Of a DNA stretch of 64,000 nucleotides, positions 11,301 to 23,300 are shown piece by piece. Location: assembly GCA_003254905.1 (NCBI GenBank), contig QANU01110956.1, positions 364,570 to 428,569 on the forward strand, written 5' to 3'. The position numbers were made by a program, and so were the translations under genes. The stretch's first letter is position 1. The number at the start of each line of letters is the position of its first letter. The notes beneath the pieces are model-generated. The model searched no databases. It saw only the letters and a list, made by a program, of their open reading frames with translations, and had not been told where the DNA came from. The stretch comes from Nissolia schottii (Eukaryota > Streptophyta > Magnoliopsida > Fabales > Fabaceae).

Positions 11301-14300
11301 AGAAACATTTCTTGCACCAATGATGTCAAGTATGGTTCAACGGTAGAACTTGTTAGAAGAGGACCCATGATAGAAGACGAATCCTGATATTTACAAGGAG
11401 AGTTATTCAGATACGAAACAAGAAGCAAAGTTAACAAATATGTCATCAGAGGTAACTAGTAGTAGCTTTATCAAAAGGCAAATTACCTCCTCCTGATAAC
11501 CAGATTGCTTGGTGTAATTTGGAAAATTGATATAGACTAAAGTCCCTGCACCAGCTCCCACAGCATTAACAACTCCTAGCATACCACCAAGATGAACTAG
11601 AAAAGGGAAAGGGTTGGAGTAACATTTCCTGAACAGTTCCAGCAAACCTTTAACACATTCAACCTCAACAGGGTGAACACCTTCATTCAATATACAAGAA
11701 AGTACTGTTCCTGCTCCAACGCATGATGCCATCAGTAAACTCTGGTGCAAAATGCCAGACTTTTTCACAGAGATTAAGCCAGAAATAAACTCTTTAAAGC
11801 CAACCACAATGTGGTTTAACTCAGTATCATCCATCAATTCCATTCTCTGACAAAAAGCAACTATTGTAGGAAGTGCAAGACAGGACCCTAGTGCTAAAAC
11901 AATCTCAGATTCTTCCCCATGGAAACTAGTGCTTTGAACTGTTGAATTCACATGTGGAAGCCACGATATTACCAAGCTTTTTATCTTGAGAACAGCCTCT
12001 AACTCTCCAGCTCTGTATACTGCACTAATGGAGGTAGCCAAACCAAGAACCAGGCCAGCAACACCCCATATGTCTTCTTCCAAGTCCTCAATTTTCTCAG
12101 ATGATGGTTCAAATGCATTCACTTCATATGAACCAGGTGGAAAACAAGAACATAGACTATCCAAAACAACAGAAGATCGAGTTCTTTCATGTAACATTGT
12201 AGCTAAGGCCCTAACGATTCTTCCTAGTAATTCAGATTCTGGAACCATGTTAGTTTCTTTGTTGACGGTAGAGTCATCATCAGCAGTTTCAACCCTAGTA
12301 AGAAGATCTTGGCATGAAAAACCCAATCCAACACCACATGCTCCTTTTACAAGGGAACTTCTGCTAGCAAAAAGAACCTAGAAGTTCAAAATATCAGTGA
12401 AATAGAGAGCCAAATAATTGTCATAAATTACTCTGAAGATTGTACTTTGTGCTTACAACCCTGGAACAATTTCAAACTGGCTCCTAACATAACTGTAAGA
12501 TCAATAACAACAGTCAACTGCCACATCAGCACCAAGTATTTTGGCACATCATCACTTCCAGTTTTGGACTTTAACAGTCCCACCACTCCCATGTGATTTG
12601 GAGTTTGGACCAAACTAAGAAAAAATAATGGGACCCATTTGAAAAACCTCATTTTTAGCCTTTCTTAGTAATTAGTATACACACACAAATATATAATGGC
12701 CTTCTTCAATTTCCTGCTCAAACATCCTACTACTAAGGTAAATAGGGACCTAAATGCTACAACATGTATATAATATCAGAGAGGTTTGAATTTATTTCTA
12801 CAAGTTCTGATTTGACTCATAAAGCTGAGGAAAATAGAGAAGATGGAGTTAAAGACTGTTTATTGCATTTCATCTAAACTGTTAAGAGAAATTCTTAACC
12901 AAAACAATGCTATTTTTCATCAAATATTCTTTTTTTTTTCAAGAATACTTTCTAAAACAACTTTTATATTTTTAAAAAAAAATATATTAAAAAAATGATA
13001 CAGTAGAAATACATAACAAAGAAGAGAACAAGAATACCTCAAGAAGTCCTGTGATGTTCTGATATCTCTGTTTATGATCAGTTACATGAAGGCAACTTGA
13101 GATTAATCCAAGAGAAATTGCAGCAGACCATTGCAGGTGTTCATGTTCATGTTGAAGCAACCACTCCAAAAGAAACTTTGAAGCAGCAGATTTAACAGTA
13201 TGAACAGAAGGAGGCAAAACCTGAAAAGAGCAAGGCCAGATATCATAACAATCTGAAGCTAATTATACAGGAGACACTGTAAAGATTATTTTTATGGATT
13301 TTGATTACTTTTAACGGAATAATCTTTTTTTCTTTCAAAAACATTTCTCTGCAAGATTCTTATTATAAGCTGTTTTTGAATTGAGAGATTTGAATCACTA
13401 GTTTGATGACCTTTTGGTTAAGCATAAGTGCAATCATGGGTATTGTTAAGTGCAACAGATATCAGATTGAGGGATATATGACATTCTGAGACTGAATCAC
13501 TGCCAATGATCATTCATATAGTAGAATGTACATATAAGACCACGGAATTAGAAGTTCCATAATCCCTACAGTGGCTCATATGTTGAAATGCCAATAGGCA
13601 GCACAGAATCTATAAAGATTAAAAGAAAATGTGAGCACAATGGAAAAGCTTCTTACCACACAGAGTGCACCAATAGCCAGTGCAATATTTTCAGCAGCTC
13701 TAGGTATAGCTTCATCTGCTAGTGCTATCATGCTCTGCACAGAAAACATGCAACAAAACAACCCACATCATGAATGACATAAATTTGTGCAATACTTGAA
13801 GATAACTGAATAGTAAGCAAAAAACATATTTTACAATGACAACATCAAGCTAAACCTTTAGAATATCACCAGCAGCTTTAGAAGTTTTATCTAGGACACT
13901 CGATTGTGCTTTGGTATCATAGCACAGAAGGTAAGCTTTCATCCAACGTCGCACAAACCCTTTCCACGATTGCAGTGCCATAAGTGCAAGCAAGATATTT
14001 CTTGTGAGCTGAAGAGAAGCAGCTATTTCCACCAGAGCATTTCCATACCCAGCATGTACATCTCTTAGCCTCTGAATACTTATAAATATCAGAATGAAAT
14101 TGCAGTCACTTCTAAAGAGAATATAGCTAATCTTTTGATATCTTAATTCTTACATTTGATCCTTGAGAGACTTTCACGTCATTAGGAGTAAAAGAAAAAC
14201 ACAATAAAGCTGCAGCAGGCAATTCTCTAGCTTCTTTTATCTTCCCTGCAAATCGAAAGTTGTTAGGGCATATTCAAATAATAAAAACCAAAATTAATAC

Positions 14301-17300
14301 ATTAAACCTAAGGAATTGATACAAAATAATTAGTAACAGAACTTCCACCATTCCTCTGAAAGAACTATTCACTTTTTCTAAACCATATGAATGCTATTGA
14401 TTCTTGTCAACATAACCACAACCACTCTAGTTTCATTTAGATTTCAGTAAAACCCAAATAAATTGATTTCTCTTTATGTTCTGCATTAAACATGAGTACA
14501 TAAAATGGACAGGGCATAATAAAATAAAATAAAAATTCATTTAGGCATTTTATCTCTATTTTTTGCTACTATCAGATCTGAGTTTCTTCTAAGCGTTTTA
14601 TGGGGAAAAAAACACACAACACAAAGTGGACAGTTGATACTGCCATACCTGAAGAGAATAAAACCTGTGGAAGTACATCCATCAACTTCTCAATCTTACT
14701 TCCAGTAACCCTTTTCTCCTTGACCAATCTCCGGCGATTTCTAAAGCAAACATACAGAAATATATCATACTTAATCATATTAACACATTCATCAGACTAG
14801 TAAAATGTATTGTAGGATATGATGGTTTACATGTGCTCATATGTTATTATCTTGACTTGAAAATCCTCCATAACCATGAGCACTTCAGGATTTGTCTCAG
14901 AAAATAACAGCTCCAAAATTCTATTCTTAAAATCTACAATACTTTTTTCAAGCTGTGAAACCTGAAAAGTGGTAACATAACCATATTAACGGACAAGGTG
15001 TAAATTACGTATAACAAAACATCACAGTCCAATCATGCAGAACAAGGCTTGCATCAATGCATATATATACTTCATATTGGGTAAGTCCCTCCAGGGCTGA
15101 AACTCTTGCTTTTGCCCACTGTGTCTCCTTACTAGAGGTAGCTACACCCCACAAAATTTGCACCACACCATTTGATGCTTCTGGATAGGCTTCAGCATCC
15201 ATTGCACCCCACCTTAGTAGAAGGCAAATGCTGCCAGAAGACAGCGAATTATGAGGAAGTCTCTCTAATTGAGACAAAAGGATGACAATTTAATATTTGG
15301 ACATTCAAGAGGAAAAAAAAAATATATCAATTGAAATACCGTACAAATGCAAGTTTATTAACTAAAAAAATATCAGTATTCCCAAGAATATAGAAATCCA
15401 AATTTGTCAATGCCACTTGATGAGAATTGGGATGAAAAAGCCTAGGGTTAAAAAATATTTAGTTCAGGTTTTTTCTAAAAAAAATTCTCGAAGAAAATTT
15501 ACCACCAATCCATCATTGGTATTGTCCAATTCAACAAAATACAAATATCAGCTTAGAGCCTTAGACATGCTTACCTATGTGCAAGAATAGGATCAGCATG
15601 GTAACCTTGCACATGCTTGGCAATGACATCCCATGCAGTGTAGAAATCTAAACAAACAAGACAGCATATCCCATCAAAATGCTTTAATTTTATATTTGAA
15701 GATTTTCACAAAATGAAAATTATCTAATATCAAACTAATTTTGTGATTAACTTCCTAAGCCTTGGTATAGTATTATTCCAGAAATTACAATCTTAAAACA
15801 AAAACCAACATTACCAATCACATCTGCTCCACAAAGGTAGGCAAGGCCTTGCAAGCCAAGAGCTTTAATTACAGGATCTTGGTTCTCAATGCAATTCTGT
15901 TTATTTGAACACAAGACAGATATTTCTCAGAATAGCATGCACTGGAAAAAGAAAATTAAGAAAACAGCATACAGGCAGGGCATACCGAAACAGACAAGAT
16001 AAGGTCAATACCCCTATCAGGGCTTTTATGGCAAACATCTCGAATGGAAGCAGCCATGCTTACACAGATAGCTCTCTCTGACATGAAATCAGGGAACCCT
16101 TTAGGAAGCAACACACCCTAAATATGGAGAAAATATAAAATAAATTAAGGTATCTTTGATATAGTAAGACCTTCAAGAAACAGCAAGGGATAGAATAATA
16201 TAAGAGTCACGCAAATTGGCATCTCAACGATGAAAATCTTAGAAATATGTTGTATTTAAAGCTCTTAAAGAGAGATGAAACACAACAATGTGCAGAGTTG
16301 TCAGATTGTGTGTTGATTTGTGCATAATCTTTTGATTTGACCCTGCACAGATATAACAACTACACATTTCCCCAACAGATTGGTCGGTTACATAGATCAA
16401 GCAAAGCCATAGTGCACTATAATGCACCAGGGTTACAGACAAGTCATTTAAATCTGAATCTTAATGGTTTCACCTATTACTTGTCTTGAATTACCTCTAC
16501 CTGGAAATAGTGGATTACACCTCATCCGGTCTACTCTCCTTACTAGAGCATCACCAAGTCCTTAGTCTTCACCAACGTGATCAAACCACCTAAGGCCAAA
16601 TTCTGCCATATTTCCCACAATAGATGCTTTCCAAACTTTCTCTCGGACAATTCATTGATAATCCTATCTAGTCTAAATGTCTAATGTGTCTATTCATCCA
16701 ACATAGCATTGGCATCTCTGAAACATTAAGTTTATTCTCTTTTTGACTTTTCACTGACCAATATTCAGGCTTGTTTTCAATTTGTTTAACCTTCCAAAAG
16801 ATAATTTTTTTATAAACACTAACAATTTTAATTCATTATGCTAACAATTCTATTTCTTTAATCAATTGTCATCAAGTCATGTGCACTAAAAATTAATGTC
16901 TCCACCTAAAATATTAAGGTTGCACTGGATGATACAAAGAGAAGAACAAAAGCTCACTTGCAAACTCGCAAAGGCCCGATCATTGACCTCCCAGGTTCGA
17001 CACAGTAACCGAGCTGCTGTAGCATATAACGAGCTGCATTTTTTTAAACCAAAAAAAAAAATTAAAAGCTAAATTGCATGCAAAGAATATTTAAAAACCA
17101 GTAAGACTTCAAATTAATGCAAAGGAATAGCAGAAATTATATATAAATAGATGGCTTTAAATGTCATTGCGGTCCTTTTTTCCAACTAAATATGATAGTT
17201 GCTCAGATTTCAAACACTTGAGACACTTCTAAAGAATACTAAGCCTCAAATTTAGAAGGAATAATATATTCTTCAATTATTAAATTCTGAGGTCATTAGA

Positions 17301-20300
17301 CCTATATATATATATACATGAGCCTGCTAGCTATCTTAGGAAATATGGAAAACTAATTCTAGAGAACAAATCCCTATGATTGTGGGATTGTTTCTAAATA
17401 CATAACCCTAATATTACTAGCAAGATACAGTTGTGATACAGAATAAAGATATAGTAAGGATAAAATATAAAACTTCCTAAAATGTACAGCACGGTTTTGG
17501 CACTCCCCCTCAAGTTGGTGAGTAGATGTTCTCCATTCCCAGCTTGGATATAATTCTTTCAAAGTTAATGCAGTTCAGCCCTTTATGTCTGCAAGTTGAC
17601 TCTGAGTAGACATATATGGGGTGCAAATCAAGCCACTGTCTAGCTTTTCCTTGATAAAATGCCTATCCACCTCAATATGTTTGGTTCTATCATGCTGTAC
17701 CGGGTTGTGGGCTATGCTAATTGCATATTTATTGTCACAATATAATCTCATAGGTTCATCCCACCTTATCTTCAAGTCTTCCAATATAATCTTCAGCCAT
17801 AGAAGTTCACATATTCCTTGGGTCATTGCTCGAAATTCTGCTTCAGCACTTGATCTAGCTACTACACTTTTTTTACTCTTACAAGTCACTAGGTTTCCAC
17901 CAAGGAAGGTGCAGTATCCAGTAGTTGATCTCCCATCCATAACTGACTTCACATAATCTGCATCTTTAAGCAAGTCAGTAATATATTTTTGTTGAGATAT
18001 GAAGATTCCTTTCTTGGAATGGGCCACTTCTATTCCTAAAAAATATTGAAGTCTCCCTAACGTCTTAACCTCGAATTCCGTGGCAAGACATTGACTTAAC
18101 ATTTGCTACTCCTCTTTGTCATCTCCGGTTATTATAATATCATCTACATACACCAATAATATTGTTACTCCCCTTGAAACTGAATGCTTGATAAATAAGG
18201 TGTGATCTCCTTGGCTCTGTTTGTAGCCCAAATTTGTCATAACTTTGGTGAATCTTCCAAACCATGCTCTTGGGGATTGTTTCAGCCCACATACAGCCTT
18301 TTTTAGCTTGCAAAAGGTTCCAGCAGCAACCTGTCCATCATAACCAAGGGGCAACTCCATGTATATTTCTTCTTCAAGGTCTCTATGTAGGAATGCATTC
18401 TTCACATCGAACTGCAGCATATCCCAATCATGATTTGCTGCTAATGACAATATTACTCTGACCGTGTTCATCTTAGCAACCGGGGCAAATGTCTCCAAGT
18501 AATCCACTCCATAGGTTTGAGTGAATCCTTTGGCTACTAACCTTGCCTTGTAACGTTCAAAGGTCCCATCAACCCGATACTTTAAAGCATATACCCACTT
18601 GCACCCTACTGGTTTTTTTCCAGTTGGTAAGGTGACAAGTTCCCAGGTCCTATTCTTGTTTAGCGCCTCCATTTCCACATCCATGGCTTGTTTCCATTTC
18701 TTGTCAGATAATGCTTCAGATATAGAGGAAGGTGTAGGTGTGGAGTTTAAGTTTGTGAGAAAGGTTTTATGGGTAGGAGAGAATTTTTCAAAGGATAGGA
18801 AATTTGATAGAGGGTAAAGTGGCTGTTGGGTGCATGTTCTAGTTCCCTTTCTAAGGGCAATAGGAAGATCCAGGTTTTGATCTACTTGTGCTTCTAAATT
18901 TTCCAAAATAAACTCATTAGAATTATTGGAATTTCTAGGATTAGAAACTGTTACCTCATGTAAGGATGGTAGGTTGGATTCTTGGACATGGATAGATTCT
19001 GGAATGGCCTTTTTTCTTCTTAAATAAACCAGATTTTTTCCAAGTTTTCTACCACCATTAGGTGCAGATTCAGCTGCTGATTCAAGTGCTTGTTCAGGTG
19101 CAAATTCAGGTCCTGCTGCTGGTTCAGGTCTTCTCAGTTTTAGGACAGCAATGTTATTTGTCCCAATTTCAGGTCCAAATGCCATATTTGGAAGCATGAG
19201 AGGCTCATCTTCCTCTCTTACATTCTCCCCCTGAAGATGAGGCTGGAAGTAGCTCTTTTATTCGTTGAAGGTGACATCCCTTGACACAAAGAATCTCTTT
19301 GACGGGGGTGAAAACACTTGTATCCCTTTTGTGTGGTTGAGTACCCTAAGAATACACATTTGACAGCCCTAGGGTCCAATTTTCCCCTTTCATTACTATG
19401 AACATGCACAAAGGATACACACCCAAATATTCAAGGTTGGATTTTATTTGTAGGGTCTAGGTGTGGGTAGAAGGAGGATAGGACTTCCATGGGGCTTTTT
19501 GATGCTAAGATTTTAGAGGGTAACTTGTTGATTAGATAGGTGGCAGTAAGAAGGGCTTCCCCCCAAAATTTCTTAGGAACATGATTTTGAAAAAGTAGAG
19601 CTCTAGTTTTGTCTAATAAGTGCCCATTTTTTCTTTCTGCAATCCCATTCTGTTGGGGTGTGTTAACACATGAAGACTCATGAATTATCCCTTCCTTTTG
19701 GCAAAAGGAGTTGAGCACAAGGTTAAAGTGGTCCTTAGCATTATTAGACCTAATTCTCTTGATATTAACTCCAAATTGATTTTTAATCATAGAGACAAAC
19801 TGGAAAAAAAAAAGGAGCTAACCTCAAATTTATATTTCAATAGGAAAACCCAAGTCACCCGGGTACACTCATCTATGAAGGTTAAAAACCATTTAGCACC
19901 TGAGATATTAGGGATATTAGCAGGACCCCAGACATCAGTGTGGATAAGAAAAAAAGGAAAAGGACTCATTTTATTACTAATGGGGAAAGGTACACGCTTG
20001 TGTTTAGCAAGCTCACACACCTCACAATGGAGACACTACACATTTAAATTCTTAAACAAGGAAGGGAATATCACTTTTACAACTCGAAATGAAGGGTGTC
20101 CTAGCCGACGATGGTATAGTTGAGCTTTTTCTTTACTGGTCATGGTGGATTCAGATACGAGAGAGTGACTATTGATACCAAGATTAGGATCCTCCATGTA
20201 GTACAAGCCATTCCATTCTCTAGCATGTCCAATCGTCCTCCCTGAGTTCTTGTCCTGAAATATACAATAGTCGTTATAAAAAAACGTTACAAGAGAGATC

Positions 20301-23300
20301 TTTTGTGAGTTTCTGTACAAAAATCAAATTGGTGGACAATTTAGGGACATGAAGGACATTTTTTAATGTTATAGATGGGCTTATTTGGACCTCTCCTTGA
20401 CCTGCAGCAATTATAAAGGTTCCATCTGCTGTGGAAATTTTCTTGTTGCTAGGGCATGGGAAATATGTGGAGAAGTATTTGGGTAGAAGGGTCATATGGT
20501 CAGTGGGACCTGAATCTAGTATCCAGAAATGGGTAAAGGGAGTATCTGAAACATTAAGTCCAAAAGAAAATGGAAACTTACCAAAATATGTTAAAGGGCA
20601 CATTCCTGAGGGCTTCTCCAATTTACTAAAGAAGGACCTTACCCTTTCTATCTCTTCATGATTCAGCTAGACAGATTCTTCACCTTGTCCATTAACAATG
20701 TGTGCTTGTCTTTGTCCTTCCCTTTTTGGGGGGCCTCCTTTCTGCCCCCATTCTCGGCTTGGGGGTTTTCCATGTAATTTCCAGCACTTCTCCCTTGTGT
20801 GGCGCAGCTTGTTGCAGTAGGTACACCAAACTTCCTCCTGCTTTTTCTCCATATTGGAAAACTTGTTTTTCCTCTAGTTAGTTATCATGGTTGTTCCTCC
20901 TTCAGCTTTCATTGTTGAGCTTTCTGTAGTTGGGCTTTCTTCACTCCGAATAATGGCTACCACTTCATTAAGCCCTAAGACTTTCTCTTTTCCCAAGATT
21001 TGAATTTGAACCTGATCATATTCATGATTCAGGCCTACCAAGAAATCATAGACTCTATCTTGTTCAATATACTCCTTAAGGATTGCTGAGTCTTCTGAAC
21101 ATTTTACTTTTATAACTCAATAGTGATCTAATTCCATCCATAGGGACTTGAGTTGATTGGCATATTCTGTAACAGATTTGTTTCCCTGTTTGGCAGCCAC
21201 GATTTTCGCTTTTACATCATATATTTGAGCAGCATCCTTGGCCTTGGAATAGGTTTGTTCTACTGCCTCCCAAATTTCCTTTGCTGATTTAAGGAGCATG
21301 CAAGTATCACTGATTTTTGGGACCATTGAATTCTACAGTCATGCCATGATCATGGAGTCTTCTTCATCCCATGATTTGAACTTGGCATCCTGTTTATTAG
21401 GGGCATTTAGTCAGGTGATTGACCTTCCCTTTTCCTTTCAAGATGGTCTTAATGAGTTGAGACCATTTGAAATTAATTTTTTCCATTTAATCTATAAGCA
21501 TAATGAACATTCTGCAATCCTCCAGTAGTTTTGGATCTGTCCCCAGTTTCAAGAATAGGATTCAAGATCTCTACCATTATAGGTGGGTGCGATCAAGTTA
21601 GGGTGGACTGCACAGCGATAAAGGCTACAAGCCAAGGTTGTGCAGCAATGAAGGCTTGGCAAGGCTCAATGTTGTGCAGCAATGACGGCTGCAGCTTAGG
21701 GTTTTCAGGCACAGTCAGAGACTCCTAAAGATCAGGAGCTCTGATACCATCTCAAATTTAGAAGGAATAATATATTCTTCAATTATTAAATTCTGAGGTC
21801 ATTAGACCTACATATATATACACACACACACATGAGCCTGCTAGCTATTTTAGAAAATATGGACAACTAATTCTAGAGAACAAATCCCTATGATTGTGGG
21901 ATATTTTCTAAATACATAACCCTAATATTAATAGCAAGATACAGCTGTGATACAAATAAAGATATAGTAAGGATAAAATATAAAAATTCCTAAAATGTAC
22001 AGCACGGTTTTGACACTAAGTGTCAGAATGTTAGTAAAGGGACTTCAATGGAACAATATTGTTACAAAAACAGGATATCATACGGAGAAACTACTACAAT
22101 AGTAATAATTTATAATAAAAAAAATTTAAAAAAGGAAACAAAATACATAATCTAGTAGACTACTCACACTTTTGCATCTTTATTAAGCATTGGCAAGATA
22201 GTTTGAACTACCAGTGGAATCATTGCTGAGTGTGAAGCAAGAGATGGAAGCATTTCCAAAATTTTTAGCTGCAACAACAATTTAATAATAATAAGAGAGG
22301 GGGAAAAAAGGGAGCATACTTAAAATTACTGAAGACAAAAGAACACAGTAAGCCATGCGATAAGTGCCAGTACAAAAGGGAGAAATTACCAGCATATCAT
22401 GGCAAGCAACATCTTTTCTTGTAAATATATTACTGTAAAACATAATTGTTAGCAACAAAGGAACTCCCAGTTTGGGATCCATAATGGAAATGGAAGACAA
22501 AGTATCAACAGCAGCAGGCCCCATTGATGGATGAATCAATAAAACCCCAACAATGGCACTGAGTAACAAGGGCATCTCTGCAAGAGCATAAATTGACAAA
22601 ACATCAATCTCATGCATCCTTTTAACACAATTACTGCTCGGATAAGCTAAAGGGTTATACCAGCCAAAAAGACTTGCTGAAAATGTGAGAGGTGTGATGA
22701 AGATTTTCTCCGGTCAATAATTGACAAACAGAACCCTCGTACAAGAGAAACCCAAGATATTGGTTTATCATGCATTATTTCGCTTCCATTCGGAACATTT
22801 ACAGCCAAATTTAAAAGGGAAATTCTGGAAGAAGACTCTCCATCCTGAAACAACAGAATGATAGTATTTCTAAACTCAATTATAGTTATATGTTGGGGAA
22901 GAAAACAAGAAGTAGCTATAATTCTCATTATTATACTGCCCTCATTCTAGTTACACAACCTGTGAGCTTGCAAATGAATATGAAAGCTAAATTGAAAGTA
23001 AATATAATATCATTTTGTGAATATTTATATGTAACATTTGAAAAGGGAAGAAAAAACAAAACTATACTCCAGACAAAAAAAACCTGATACCACAGATGTT
23101 GCAGAAGCCTTGAAACTACAATTCCTGGCATGCTTAGACAGCAAATTCCCTTCTCAATTGTGGGTTTATCTTTTAGCACCACAAACATCCTTACAAGTAG
23201 CTTCTCCAAGACGAGAAGCAAATCAGTAGCCAGTCCTTTCACAGATTTGGAAGGAGAAGACATAAGGCTGACAACAGGAAGTATAAACAAAACCTCTTCA

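Larger units (their letters stand above)
17244..22015 (-). mobile_element. Ty1/copia LTR retrotransposon (fossil) in RST1 intron 8
   Basis: The element is 4.77 kb with LTRs of about 260 bp, flanked by a 5-bp target duplication 'ctaag' (17239-17243 and 22016-22020). It lies in the same orientation as RST1. Next to the right-hand LTR is 'tggtatcagagc' (minus strand), the initiator tRNA-Met primer site of many plant copia elements. Next to the left-hand LTR is a polypurine tract (gagggggag). Reading leftward the parts are gag with a CX2CX4HX4C knuckle (about 21.3-20.7 kb), protease (about 20.6-20.3), integrase (about 20.3-19.2), reverse transcriptase (about 19.2-18.1) and RNase H (about 18.1-17.6), the copia order. 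The coding region is broken, with roughly half a dozen or more interruptions. LTRs differ by about 4 percent outside a dinucleotide tract, so at 1.3e-8 per site per year the insertion is about 1.5 million years old. Confidence 0.93.
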
